A stretch of DNA of 64,000 nt from NCBI GenBank assembly GCA_018000295.1, contig JAGNKE010000013.1, positions 1 to 64,000 on the forward strand, read 5' to 3'. The stretch is from Alphaproteobacteria bacterium. Lineage in GTDB: Bacteria > Pseudomonadota > Alphaproteobacteria > Micavibrionales > Micavibrionaceae. The notes below the pieces were generated by a model that saw nothing but the letters and a program-made list of their open reading frames with translations, was not told the origin of the DNA and ran no database searches. The first letter of the stretch is position 1, and each line of letters starts with the position of its first letter. Below are positions 33,156-44,684 of the stretch, one piece after another. The translations under genes and the position numbers were made by a program.

Positions 33156-34319
33156 TCAGACGGACTCCAGCGCCCCGCGCAAATCTTCCAGCAGATCCTC
33201 GATATGCTCGACGCCCACGGACAGCCTTAAAAGCTGATCGGTTACCCCCGCCTTGGCCCGCGCCTCCGGCCCCATGGAGACATGAGTCATGCTGGCCGGG
33301 TGATTAATCAGGCTTTCCGTCCCGCCGAGCGACTGCGCCAGCCGGAAGACTTCAAGTGCCGCAACGAACCGACGCGCCGTATCGGTATCGCCCTTGAGTT
33401 CAAGGCTCAGCATCGCGCCGAACCCTTCCTGCTGCGCGGCGGCGATCTTATGACCTTCGTGCGCGGTCAGGCCGGGATAGTAAACCTTCGCCACCTTCTT
33501 GTGTTTCGCCAGCATTTCGGCAATCGCCAGCGCGTTCTCCTGCGCCCTGTGGACGCGCAGTTCCAGAGTCCGCAGCCCGCGCAGCGTCATATAAGAGTCG
33601 AACGGCGCCCCGATCAGCCCCAGCGAATTCGCCCAGAAATCGAGTTGGTCCCAAAGCTCCTTGGTTTTCGTCACCACACACCCGCCGACCACATCGCTGT
33701 GCCCGTTGAGGAATTTGGTCGTGGAGTGGTAGACGATGTCCGCCCCCAGCGTCAAAGGCTGCTGCAGCATCGGCGAGAGGAACGTGTTATCAACGACAGT
33801 CAGCGCCCCGCACGAAGCCGCTTTTTTCGCTATCGCCTTGATATCCGCAATCCGCATGACGGGGTTGCTCGGCGTTTCGATCAAAACCATTTTCGGCGTT
33901 TCGCAAAACGCGTCTTCAATACCCTTTTGGGTATATTGATCGACGAACTTCAGCCGGAAATGCCTTTTCTCCGCCAGCGCACTGAGCATCCGGTACGACC
34001 GCCCGTAGCAATCATAGGGCGCAACCAATAAATCTTCGGGATTCAGAAGATGGACGATCAGCGTCAGCGCCGCCATGCCCGAAGCGGTCACGCACGCCCC
34101 ATAGCCTTTTTCCAGTTCGGCGAGAGCCTGCGCGAGGTGGTCCCGAGTCGGGTTACGGGTGCGCGAATATTCATAAGTCGCCTTTTTCCCGACCTCGTCC
34201 ATCTGGAAGGTGGAGGACAGGCACAAAGGCGGCATCACGGCCCGGTAGGTGACCGTCTCGCCCAGCCCGGCCTGCACGGCGCACGTGCGTCTTCTGCGGT
34301 CTTTTTTCTTCTGATCCAT
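33156..34319 (-). CDS. metB: Cystathionine gamma-synthase-type PLP enzyme
   Basis: A 387-residue PLP enzyme that resembles E. coli MetB along its whole length: PPLCLSSTF, YSRTRNPTRD, APYDCYGRSYR, ETPSNPVMRI, VVDNTFLSP, and the PLP lysine in HSTTKFLNGHSDV (residue 202), ending in the ESLINHPASMTH block. It would join an activated homoserine ester and cysteine in methionine synthesis; gamma-lyase activity cannot be excluded. ATG at 34319 is chosen because homology starts there. A terminator-like hairpin lies in its leader. Confidence 0.85.
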   Translation of the reverse strand: MDQKKKDRRRRTCAVQAGLGETVTYRAVMPPLCLSSTFQMDEVGKKATYEYSRTRNPTRDHLAQALAELEKGYGACVTASGMAALTLIVHLLNPEDLLVAPYDCYGRSYRMLSALAEKRHFRLKFVDQYTQKGIEDAFCETPKMVLIETPSNPVMRIADIKAIAKKAASCGALTVVDNTFLSPMLQQPLTLGADIVYHSTTKFLNGHSDVVGGCVVTKTKELWDQLDFWANSLGLIGAPFDSYMTLRGLRTLELRVHRAQENALAIAEMLAKHKKVAKVYYPGLTAHEGHKIAAAQQEGFGAMLSLELKGDTDTARRFVAALEVFRLAQSLGGTESLINHPASMTHVSMGPEARAKAGVTDQLLRLSVGVEHIEDLLEDLRGALESV

Positions 34320-34760
34320 GCCCCTATCTATGGCCAAGGGATTCCGTTTGTCAATTTGCCAATCAACAAAAGCGGGAAAAACAGGACAAAACAAAACCGC
34401 TGCTTTTTTGGGGGAAAGCAGCGGTTGGGTATTTGGTAAGTAAGCAAGCAGATAAGCAGAGGAGGAACCAGAAATCTTGCGTTTTCAAAGCGTCTCCGCT
34501 ATCTGATTTAATTTTCCGCCTCAAATGTGGCAAAATAATGAAATGTTAGGGGAGTTTTAACGGTATTTATATAAGTTATTGAAGTAAAATAAAAAAATGA
34601 TGTGAAAAACAAAAAGCATACGATGGTGTTCTTAAGCACGCAAGGGTGGAGGAAAGCGCATTTTCTAAATTCCTTGTTAATCTATTCCCGCTAATAATGT
34701 AGACTTCCGCTGCGTGGTTTTCTGATTTTTTCTGACTTTTTCATCAAATGGGGATTTTCA
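34320..34760. other. 440-bp intergenic region between metB and acnA
   Basis: Between divergent genes and without a credible coding frame. Its metB-proximal part holds the 12-bp hairpin at 34395-34426, listed separately. The acnA-proximal part is AT-rich. A weak promoter candidate (TTGTTA at 34674, TAATGT at 34695) has a spacing of only 15 and is not called. GGGGA stands before the acnA ATG. Confidence 0.5.
34387..34426 (-). terminator. Terminator-like hairpin in the metB leader
   Basis: A perfect 12-bp stem, AACCGCTGCTTT with AAAGCAGCGGTT, around an 8-base loop. Read leftward it is followed by TTGTTTTGTCC, and metB starts about 70 bases later. A terminator placed before the gene it precedes suggests attenuation, or the end of a short leader transcript. 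Confidence 0.55.
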
Positions 34761-37433
<2,673 letters not shown>

Positions 37434-37438
37434 AGGAT

Positions 37439-38368
37439 TTAATCCTCGTCGGACTCATCGTCATCCGCAGGCATCAGCGCGGCCAGATAGCGCGGCGCGA
37501 TTTTCTCTGCTTCAAAGATAATTCGGTTGAAGTCCGGGCGTTCGGGCCGATATCGGACCTTGTAATGGGTTTCGAGCGACGAAATTTCGCCGTTGAGTGT
37601 AGCGATCCGCCTTTTGGCTTCCCGCGCCTGCCGCGCCTCGAAATTGGCGCTGTCGATGATCCCGGCTCGCAGCTTTTCGTTGGCAATCCCGATCATGAAA
37701 GAAAGCTGTATCCCCTCCAGCAGCGCCGCCGCCACGCGCACGCATTGCGAGGGGTTGACCGGAATCTTCTTGGCGCTTTCGAGATGGTAGTTAAAGGTCG
37801 TGGTGCGCTCCGGTCCGCGCAGGATCATCCCGCAACGCCCCTGCGTTTTTTCAAGGTTCAGCACGATAGCCATGCTGCTGTCGTAGGTGATTTGCACATC
37901 CTTCCCAAGCCTGCGGAAGGCATCTTCGGCCAGTTTCACAGAGTCGTCGTAATCTCCGTCTTTATTGACGGCATCGCACTTTTCAACGATATCGAGAAAC
38001 GGATGCCGCTTTCCCTGTTCAAAAACAGGCTTGCCCTTGTGATAGACGCACACCCAGCGTTCCGGGTTATAGGCGATCTCGTAACCGCTCACCGTCTCGG
38101 CCCAGACTTCTTCCCACTTATAGGGTATGACCCGGTGGAGCAGAGGGCCGCCCTTGTCGTAGTCACGGATCAGGTGCGCGGCCATGCGGGCACACAGATG
38201 CATATTCTGCGCCCGTACGACATAGTCTTCCGGGTTCGCATCCCCCGCCTTCAGGGAAATCGGCATCCTGTTGCTGTGGACATTAGGGGCCAAGGACGAC
38301 TCCTGCCCCGGAATCTCCATTCCTCTGATTGTAAATTTTTCCCGGAGAAGGGAGGTGTTGAGGTTCAT
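37439..38368 (-). CDS. Conserved hypothetical protein
   Basis: A 309-residue soluble protein without a recognised domain. Notable segments are QNMHLCARMAAHLIRDYDKGG, LHRVIPYKWEEVW and an acidic tail (MPADDDESDED). ATG at 38368 (MNLNTSLLREK) is preferred to a start at 38398. It converges on acnA, five bases apart. It may be lineage-specific; function unknown. Confidence 0.55.
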   Translation of the reverse strand: MNLNTSLLREKFTIRGMEIPGQESSLAPNVHSNRMPISLKAGDANPEDYVVRAQNMHLCARMAAHLIRDYDKGGPLLHRVIPYKWEEVWAETVSGYEIAYNPERWVCVYHKGKPVFEQGKRHPFLDIVEKCDAVNKDGDYDDSVKLAEDAFRRLGKDVQITYDSSMAIVLNLEKTQGRCGMILRGPERTTTFNYHLESAKKIPVNPSQCVRVAAALLEGIQLSFMIGIANEKLRAGIIDSANFEARQAREAKRRIATLNGEISSLETHYKVRYRPERPDFNRIIFEAEKIAPRYLAALMPADDDESDED

Positions 38369-38479
38369 TCGGCTTCCGAAATAAAAATCAGTCCACAATC
38401 ATAGCAGATTCAATCAGGGGCGAAAGAAGGCGCGGAGTTCTGCTAACAACAAGAAAAGCCCTGCGGATCAGGGGAGCGC

Positions 38480-39658
38480 CTATATCTTGAGAGGAGGAGC
38501 GGAATAATCCTGTCTTGAAGACGGGGGAACAACGGACTCCGGCGGCGCTTCGTGTGCTTGCAATCGCGCCAGCCCCTGGGCGGCGGCGTTAAAATCCGTC
38601 TCGCTCATCCGCATAAAGCTCTCGGCATCGAAAAATAGGATATCTTTTTTCCCCTGAATGATCGGGCCATGCACCATAATCTCAGGGTCCATCAGGTTCC
38701 TGAGTTCGCTCATAATGCCATCCTTCAAGCCTTTGTTATCGCCGATTTCCAGATAGATGAACCCGGCCGGATCGGCGGCATGAACCCAGTTCTGCCCCGT
38801 AAGGGCGTTAAACCGGGCGAGACGGGAATCGAGTTCACTGATATCCACGTGATAGGCGGGAACGATCTCAGGGACTTCTTGATGCCCAGGAATAAGGGCA
38901 CTGGCGTCTTTAAGGAAATTATACAATTCATCCTTCTCAAGATCGTCGGGTTTAAGAGAGGAAAAATAGGAACGGTTTAAAATATCGTAGACGGTCTCTC
39001 CAGCCGCATTTTCAGCCGTTAAGTCAACGCCCCTGCCATGCAGATACTTGAGCGCATCGACAATCTTGGTGTAAGTTCCGGCCCCTTCCGAAGCACCCTC
39101 ATCGGTTGAATCCATCGCACGGGCGATCATATGGGAGAGATAATCGGTATTGGAACGCTCACCGAGATCGACATGAAGTTCCCGATCAACAAATTTCAGG
39201 GTCTCCAGATCCAGCGTCCGGGCCGCGACATGGCCAAGGGTTTCGCCATTATCGGGATTGACGTACGATCCCGCCATCGGATCCCTCGATGCGATAAACC
39301 GGGCCGTCTCCAGATTGGAATTCGCAATCGCGCGAACCATCAGATTGCTGTCGGGCAGGTGGCTTGTGAGAGGAAGATGAAATTCATCAGTCAGTTGTTG
39401 GAGCAGTGCCGGGGAGCCGGAGACAGTGGCAACGTCAAGAAGATTCAGACCCTCGGAATTGAGAGCCGAAAAATCTGCGCCCGCACCCTGAAGTTCCCGC
39501 AGGTAGTCCTCAGCATGAATGTTTTTGATAATCGGGGGGCCGTTAAGAGGCATAAAGGTGGCAACCGTGTCGCCCCGCTCGGCAATTTTGAACAGCGCCG
39601 CATTCAACTCGTCCTGCGTCATCGCAGAGACGTCTTTGGCCAGATTCACGTCAGTCAT
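38480..39658 (-). CDS. Ankyrin-like repeat protein
   Basis: A 392-residue protein without a signal peptide. Residues about 45-250 have degenerate ankyrin-type repeats (GADFSALNSEGLNLLDVATV, PDNGETLGHVAARTLDLETLKFV, then YLHGRGVDLTAENAAGETVYD). The last 130 residues are a separate domain of unknown kind, then a proline-rich end. ATG at 39658 is chosen because a GAGGGG site is better placed for it than for GTG at 39670. Perhaps a protein-binding or effector-like protein. Confidence 0.6.
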   Translation of the reverse strand: MTDVNLAKDVSAMTQDELNAALFKIAERGDTVATFMPLNGPPIIKNIHAEDYLRELQGAGADFSALNSEGLNLLDVATVSGSPALLQQLTDEFHLPLTSHLPDSNLMVRAIANSNLETARFIASRDPMAGSYVNPDNGETLGHVAARTLDLETLKFVDRELHVDLGERSNTDYLSHMIARAMDSTDEGASEGAGTYTKIVDALKYLHGRGVDLTAENAAGETVYDILNRSYFSSLKPDDLEKDELYNFLKDASALIPGHQEVPEIVPAYHVDISELDSRLARFNALTGQNWVHAADPAGFIYLEIGDNKGLKDGIMSELRNLMDPEIMVHGPIIQGKKDILFFDAESFMRMSETDFNAAAQGLARLQAHEAPPESVVPPSSRQDYSAPPLKI

Positions 39659-39771
39659 AACCGCTTTCACCCCCTCGGAGGAGCTTTCCGCAACTCTAAC
39701 ACAGACGGCAGCGTAAAGTAAAATAAGGCCAAAAGGAGGATTTTAAGCGGGGCTGCAAGAAAACGGCCGTC

Positions 39772-40350
39772 TCAGGCGGCGAATTTCGGAGCCGGGGCGG
39801 GCGCCTTCTGTGCATAGACGGGCGCGGGCGCATCCAGCATTTCAAGCTGACGCAGGTAATAGGCCAGTTCTTTCTCGACCTTCAGGCGGGCGGGCAGATC
39901 ATCGAGAAAAGACTGCATCCCGGCGCTGATCGACCCGCGCAGGTTAAAACTGTTGGCAATGGATTTACCGGACATACGGGCCAGCGTGCCCTGGCCATGA
40001 GCGCGTTTGTGCTGTTCGCTGGGCTCGTCTTTTTTCCCGGCGATATCGGTGATGTATTCGGAATAACATTCCATCGTGGCGGCGAAATCGATGTTTTCGG
40101 TCCACTCGCCGCATGTATCGGACAGGGCATCGCTGAACGCAGGGCCGATCATGGCCTCAAGCATCATCGCGCCGAGCATCCCGTCGCGCTCGCTGGCGAT
40201 ACGGGCATTCGGATTGGACTTGACGAAAAGCGGGCCTTTATAGCCGGGTCTGTCGGGGTGCGGGGCGAGTTGTTGCAGATGTTGCGCGAGGGCGGTGATT
40301 TTACCGACGAGCAGTTGTTTTTGAGTGATGTTGGTGGCCTTAGCGTACAT
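39772..40350 (-). CDS. Hypothetical protein with hairpin-occluded ribosome binding site
   Basis: A 192-residue, mostly helical soluble protein of unknown family, with two cysteines (about 89 and 103 region) and an alanine/proline-rich C-terminus (PAPVYAQKAPAPAPKFAA). Its ribosome binding site GAGGAAG lies in the right arm of a perfect 14-bp hairpin directly upstream, so translation is probably regulated by RNA structure. Confidence 0.55.
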   Translation of the reverse strand: MYAKATNITQKQLLVGKITALAQHLQQLAPHPDRPGYKGPLFVKSNPNARIASERDGMLGAMMLEAMIGPAFSDALSDTCGEWTENIDFAATMECYSEYITDIAGKKDEPSEQHKRAHGQGTLARMSGKSIANSFNLRGSISAGMQSFLDDLPARLKVEKELAYYLRQLEMLDAPAPVYAQKAPAPAPKFAA

Positions 40351-40351
40351 T

Positions 40352-40397
40352 TTTTACTTCCTCAATTTTCTTTAAGAATAAGGTTGAGGAAGTAAAA
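40352..40397 (-). promoter_or_regulatory. 14-bp hairpin sequestering the ribosome binding site
   Basis: In the leftward transcript TTTTACTTCCTCAA pairs perfectly with TTGAGGAAGTAAAA around an 18-base loop. The second arm contains GAGGAAG, the ribosome binding site of the gene starting at 40350, and ends just before the ATG. The stem is AU-rich at its base. An RNA thermometer or a protein- or sRNA-opened switch would look like this. Confidence 0.65.
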
Positions 40398-40536
40398 GCG
40401 GACTTAATTAACGATAAAACTCGAAATAAAAGATGAATTATTATTTAATATATACTTGATGTGTATTTAAATAAAATTTTATCTATCATCAAATATTCAA
40501 ATTTGCATTTTTAAAAGGATAATTTTATTCTCGGGC

Positions 40537-41406
40537 ATGGCGGGAAAATACAGCAGAGGTGAGTTGGGACATCTTTTATCAGGGCTGCACAGGCACCCGG
40601 AGGATAACCGCATCGTCTATACACCCGAAAACCGGGAGCTTGTCATTCCCTTGATACGGGAGGGATTTATCGATGCCGCGATCATCCCCACGCAGGACGG
40701 AGCGGTTGCCGCAGCCCTGAGTTGGCAGGCGCAGGAATATGGCGGGGATTATGATGCCGGCGAACTGGCGCAGCAATTTTACGTCAGGGACGACAATCTT
40801 TATTATTACAGCGGGGGCAAGCCCGTCTCAGTGTCGGAACGTCAGGAACTGCCGGAATTCGTCCGTGAGTCATTTACCCGCCTCTCTTCGTTCATCTATC
40901 CGCATGAAACCTGGACGCCCGCGAAAACGGCCCGTCAGTGGGCCAACCAGCTCAGCGAACTGTTCTGGGAATACAAACCGGATGATGTGGCTGAAAGCCG
41001 GATCGTTGAGGTTGCCGAATGGCTGGACAAAAAATACCCGAAGCGTCAGACGAACCTGCTTGTTCTTTGGCAGGAAGCAGGGACAGGAGAGCGTGGACCG
41101 ATGCCCAACCTTCATAATGACTTAGGCTTAAGCGCACATATTTCTGGCCATACCCCTATGGAATACATCGTCAGCCGCCTGACTGAAGAGCAGTGGAAAA
41201 TCCTCAAGGATAATCGAACGGCGAGCACAGATGTCCTGCTGGAGCGTTTCCCGGAACTCTCGGAACGCATTAGAAAACTAAATCCCGGCGACATGGTCAT
41301 TTTTGGACCGGAGTTTGTCCACCGCTCTCCTAAGGACGCCGGGGAAAAAGGGCAACTGAACATCGCCGCCGAGCCTGCTACCAGCTGGCCGTACGATCTG
41401 TATTGA
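40537..41406 (+). CDS. Hypothetical protein with dioxygenase-like C-terminal domain
   Basis: A 289-residue protein. The C-terminal part has features of the double-stranded beta-helix Fe/2-oxoglutarate fold or of DUF1826-like proteins: HND at 193-195 as a possible HxD pair, LNPGDMVIFGPEFVHRSP with a histidine at 262, then QLNIAAEP. The N-terminal 120 residues are unassigned. It diverges from the hairpin-controlled gene, with a very AT-rich region between. Assignment is tentative. Confidence 0.4.
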   Translation: MAGKYSRGELGHLLSGLHRHPEDNRIVYTPENRELVIPLIREGFIDAAIIPTQDGAVAAALSWQAQEYGGDYDAGELAQQFYVRDDNLYYYSGGKPVSVSERQELPEFVRESFTRLSSFIYPHETWTPAKTARQWANQLSELFWEYKPDDVAESRIVEVAEWLDKKYPKRQTNLLVLWQEAGTGERGPMPNLHNDLGLSAHISGHTPMEYIVSRLTEEQWKILKDNRTASTDVLLERFPELSERIRKLNPGDMVIFGPEFVHRSPKDAGEKGQLNIAAEPATSWPYDLY

Positions 41407-41413
41407 ACGAAAA

Positions 41414-42061
41414 TCAGGATTTGGAGCCGCCGTTCATCTCGCGTAAAAGTGCGTCGATCTCATCCTGGTTTGAGGCTTTGCCGACTCTTTCTTCGATAAC
41501 AGCCTGTTCCGGGCGGACCTGAATGCCCAGCCGCTCGAAAGCGGAACTGATCCGGTTTTCGATATCGTGGAGATTATTGAGGGTGTTGCGAATTCTCTGC
41601 CCGGTCAGATCCTGAAAGGTGCAGGCCAGGAGAATTTCCTGAATATCGTTACGGATACGCTCACGCAGATCGTCGCGGGTTTTTGGATTATCCCAGTCTT
41701 TCTCGTGGTCATTGCTGACATACTCGACGATGCGGTCGGCAGCATCCAGAATGCGGTTGGCGGCATCTTCCGTATCTTCGATGATGGCTTCAAGCTCGAC
41801 GCCCGAATTGGCAGCGCTCTTACCATCGCCCTTATAGGAAATGGCGCTCAGAACCTCCAGAATCTCTTGGAACCGCCGGACGATCCCGTCCTCGGCCATA
41901 TCCACTTGCTGCGCTGTCGCGTTGATTTCCATGGAAATCTCATCGAAACGGCGGGCCACAAATTTCTCGATCACCCGCAACTGGCTGTTGAGGGACTCCA
42001 CGGCGTGGAAGATATCGGCGGGTTCGCCCCGGTTGGGATGGTCGGAATTCACGGGTTTCAT
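41414..42061 (-). CDS. cheZ: Chemotaxis protein phosphatase CheZ
   Basis: Dephosphorylates CheY-P. The 215-residue helical protein has the catalytic segment CTFQDLTGQRI with Asp151 and Gln155, matching E. coli Asp143 and Gln147, inside a long helical hairpin. The C-terminus has NQDEIDALL (198-206), like the CheY-binding peptide of FliM and the tail of CheZ. cheR and cheB lie 21 kb away. Confidence 0.85.
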   Translation of the reverse strand: MKPVNSDHPNRGEPADIFHAVESLNSQLRVIEKFVARRFDEISMEINATAQQVDMAEDGIVRRFQEILEVLSAISYKGDGKSAANSGVELEAIIEDTEDAANRILDAADRIVEYVSNDHEKDWDNPKTRDDLRERIRNDIQEILLACTFQDLTGQRIRNTLNNLHDIENRISSAFERLGIQVRPEQAVIEERVGKASNQDEIDALLREMNGGSKS

Positions 42062-42177
42062 GGGTATTAGCCTTTAATGTTAAGGCTGATTATAAAGCCG
42101 TTTTCTTAACAAATTCCTACAAAACGAAGGAAAAACAGGCGCATACGGGGGTAATCAGCACCAGGGAAGGAGAAGGA

Positions 42178-43197
42178 TTATGCCCGCACCAAAGGCTGAT
42201 ACAGGTCAAAAACGTCAATAATTTCCAGAATCTGCTCAATTTCCTTCTTGCACTGCATGGCGTGCTGGTTGGTGGTGACCGGCACGAACAGATTGGACGG
42301 CTCGAACATATCCTCATCATTGGGGATCATCATGAAGATGAATTTCTTGCCGAACATGGCCACGCTCAGGGGCGATTGTTTGAAGATGTCGGAGGCTTCG
42401 GAAAGCTCCTTGAGTAGGCGCTCCCCGACCAGAAGCTCAGCCGCCTCCGGCTTGGTGGAAAACACCTGAAATCGGTCCCAGTTCGGGTTGGAGACGCTGA
42501 CATAGACCTTTTTCATGGTCTTCCAGCGTGTTTTTTCATAAGCCTTGACCATCTTGTCGTTGGCCGTGATGATGGTATGCCCCTCGATGACATCTCCGGG
42601 AACTTCCAGAAGTACGAAAATCCCCTCGAACACCGGCCCGTCGCGGTGCGCCCGGGAGTGCAGCCGTGCTTCGGAGAAAACCACTTTGACGCCTTTATAA
42701 ACGCCCATAAAGCAATCCTCGGCCTCATAGCGGTCATAGGCGGGGATGATGGCCAGCTTGCCCAGCATCTTTTCGTTCACACCCCGCTCGGGATGGAAGG
42801 AGAGGCCGTTCAGCGCCTTGGCGAGCTTGGGCATGAAAGTCGTTTTATGCTCTTTCACATAGGTTTTCAGGGGCCGCGCCGTCCAGAAGTTAAGAAGGAT
42901 AGGCACAACGGCGGAAAGGGCGACGCAGAGAACGGCGGTTGTAATATTTCCAACAAAAAGAAAAAACCACCCGAAAAACCCGACCCCGATCAGCATGGAG
43001 AGAATGCCCAGATTCATGCTGATAAAAGCACGGGTCCGGTTCTGCTTCATCCGCCGCAGGCGCATATCCTCGGCCTCAAGGATCAGGCTGTCGAGGTTTT
43101 TCTTGAAGCGTTCTTCATCGACCCGGCCCAGCTCATCAAGTGTGGAAACCGAGGGCGTACGGATATCGATGGCTTCATCAGGATTATTGTCTGTCAT
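42178..43197 (-). CDS. DUF3137 family membrane protein
   Basis: A 339-residue protein: a charged cytosolic N-terminus (to about 58), two membrane helices (about 60-80 and 85-105), then a soluble domain with the DUF3137 pattern (GVYKGVKVVFSEARL, FEGIFVLLEVP, and a KKFIFMMIP strand near the end). Function of the family is unknown. Confidence 0.75.
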   Translation of the reverse strand: MTDNNPDEAIDIRTPSVSTLDELGRVDEERFKKNLDSLILEAEDMRLRRMKQNRTRAFISMNLGILSMLIGVGFFGWFFLFVGNITTAVLCVALSAVVPILLNFWTARPLKTYVKEHKTTFMPKLAKALNGLSFHPERGVNEKMLGKLAIIPAYDRYEAEDCFMGVYKGVKVVFSEARLHSRAHRDGPVFEGIFVLLEVPGDVIEGHTIITANDKMVKAYEKTRWKTMKKVYVSVSNPNWDRFQVFSTKPEAAELLVGERLLKELSEASDIFKQSPLSVAMFGKKFIFMMIPNDEDMFEPSNLFVPVTTNQHAMQCKKEIEQILEIIDVFDLYQPLVRA

Positions 43198-43272
43198 AAA
43201 CCCTATCTAACCAGCCCCGAAAGCGCCGTGCAAGCAAATCCTTGAACGGTATAGGAAAAAAAACCGGATGAT

Positions 43273-43833
43273 TTACAGCCAGCGGCGGACGGAGCTTTTA
43301 TAATCCCGGTATTTCTGGCCGAATTTGTCCTCAAGATATTCTTCTTCCCGCAGGATCACGAGGAAATGCACGGCGGCCAGAAGGGGAAGCAGGAAGAAAA
43401 ACCCCCAGACGATGTCGAACACGATGACAAGGCCGATATAAATCGCAGTCAGGCCCACATACACCGGGTTGCGCGAATACCCGTACGGCCCCTTCGTCAC
43501 CAGCGCGTTGGTCGGTAGATAAGGTTCGATATTGGTACCCTCGTTGGCAAAGAGCACAAGGCACCACGCGATGATCCCGGCGCCAAGGCTCATGGACAGG
43601 ATGCCGAGCGTAAGCTGCGCCCCCCAGCGGAAAAAATCCCCCCCGTCGAAAAGCTCGAACACCAGCGAAAAGAGAAGCGCACCGGCGTAAAGAAACGGCG
43701 GCAGGATCGGAACGTCGGGATGGTCCTTGTCGGGCGGTATTTGCACTTTCTCCCAATAGAGTTCAAGGTCCGGATAGTCCGAGGGCACCGGCTTTTTTTT
43801 CGGGGCGCTGTCCTTAGATTGAAGCGGCTGCAT
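43273..43833 (-). CDS. Isoprenylcysteine methyltransferase-like membrane protein
   Basis: A 186-residue protein with about four membrane helices. The C-terminal half has the signature of the ICMT/PEMT-like family: LVTKGPYGYSRNPVYVG, then a membrane hairpin, then LREEEYLEDKFGQKYRDYKSSVRRWL (SAM site residues RNP and EE). Probably methylates a small lipid or hydrophobic substrate; the target is unknown. ATG at 43833 is chosen; upstream codons read poorly. Confidence 0.8.
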   Translation of the reverse strand: MQPLQSKDSAPKKKPVPSDYPDLELYWEKVQIPPDKDHPDVPILPPFLYAGALLFSLVFELFDGGDFFRWGAQLTLGILSMSLGAGIIAWCLVLFANEGTNIEPYLPTNALVTKGPYGYSRNPVYVGLTAIYIGLVIVFDIVWGFFFLLPLLAAVHFLVILREEEYLEDKFGQKYRDYKSSVRRWL

Positions 43834-43903
43834 GGGTGAAAGAGTAGAAGAGAATAGCCCAGCAAGGCAAGATGAAAAATCAGGGCAGAAACATTCTAAG
43901 GAC

Positions 43904-43935
43904 AAAAAAGTCCCGGAAATCATCCCGGGACTTTG
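43904..43935 (-). terminator. Terminator shared between convergent-end region
   Basis: AAGTCCCGG and CCGGGACTT pair around ATGATTT or its complement. Read leftward the stem is followed by TTTTTT, so it ends the transcript of the gene at 43961-44605. Confidence 0.85.
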
Positions 43936-43960
43936 TATCGCTAAGAAAAACGAAAAGAGA

Positions 43961-44605
43961 TCAATAAACGATCGCAACGGAATTCGCGACCTTTTCCATA
44001 TCCTTGCGGTAGGTCTCGAACACGGTATCCAGCGTGAAGAACAGAACCTGGATGCTGCCCTTGTCGCCGATGCTGGTGTAGTAGTTGCTGTAGCGGAAAA
44101 CCATGCCGTCAATGTCGATGGAGTATTCAAGGTAGTTCCATGTATCGGGGCCGATCTGGATCGTCTTGTCCTCAATCACCTTGACGCCGTCGCGTCCGCC
44201 CTTGGCCACGGCTCCGGCATTATCCAGAATGGAGTTACGGAAGAAATCCTTGGTCAGCGGCAGGCCTTCGGTAATCAGGCCGAAATAAAGGCTGCCGTTT
44301 GTATTGTTGTAGAAGGTCTCATAGTCAGGGGTCGGCTTCTCCGCTTGCACCCAGTATCCGGAGTCAACGCAGTATTTAACGGGAACCAGCTTGGCGGTGT
44401 TGCACACTTCCTGTCCGCTGGCGACCGGAGTAGCAGCGGGCGTCACAGGCGTTGCAGAGGTTTCGTCGGCATTTTTCCATGTGCCGTCATCGTTCAGAAC
44501 AATCGTCTTGCCCTGGAAAAAGGTTTTGCCGAGTTCGGCAGCGGCAGCGGGCAGAGCGCTTCCGGCCAAGGCCAGAACCAGCGCGATAAGGGCAAGTTTC
44601 TTCAT
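43961..44605 (-). CDS. Periplasmic hypothetical protein
   Basis: A 214-residue protein with a clear signal peptide (residues 1-23, cleavage after AAA). The N-terminal GKTFFQGKTIVLNDDGTW resembles short sequences seen in other periplasmic proteins; a threonine/proline linker follows, then a beta-rich domain with one cysteine pair (68 and 79). No family assigned. GGATATTTC lies before the ATG, without a strong ribosome site. Confidence 0.6.
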   Translation of the reverse strand: MKKLALIALVLALAGSALPAAAAELGKTFFQGKTIVLNDDGTWKNADETSATPVTPAATPVASGQEVCNTAKLVPVKYCVDSGYWVQAEKPTPDYETFYNNTNGSLYFGLITEGLPLTKDFFRNSILDNAGAVAKGGRDGVKVIEDKTIQIGPDTWNYLEYSIDIDGMVFRYSNYYTSIGDKGSIQVLFFTLDTVFETYRKDMEKVANSVAIVY

Positions 44606-44684
44606 CGTGAAATATCCTGTAAAAAATGACCATTACCCTACAAGTAAAGGGCTTTGCGCGAAAAATCAACGCCCTTGCGGAAAT

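Noticed and set aside
34427..34760. SAM-type riboswitch before metB
   Set aside because: No SAM-I or SAM-II core could be matched by eye; only the terminator-like hairpin is called.
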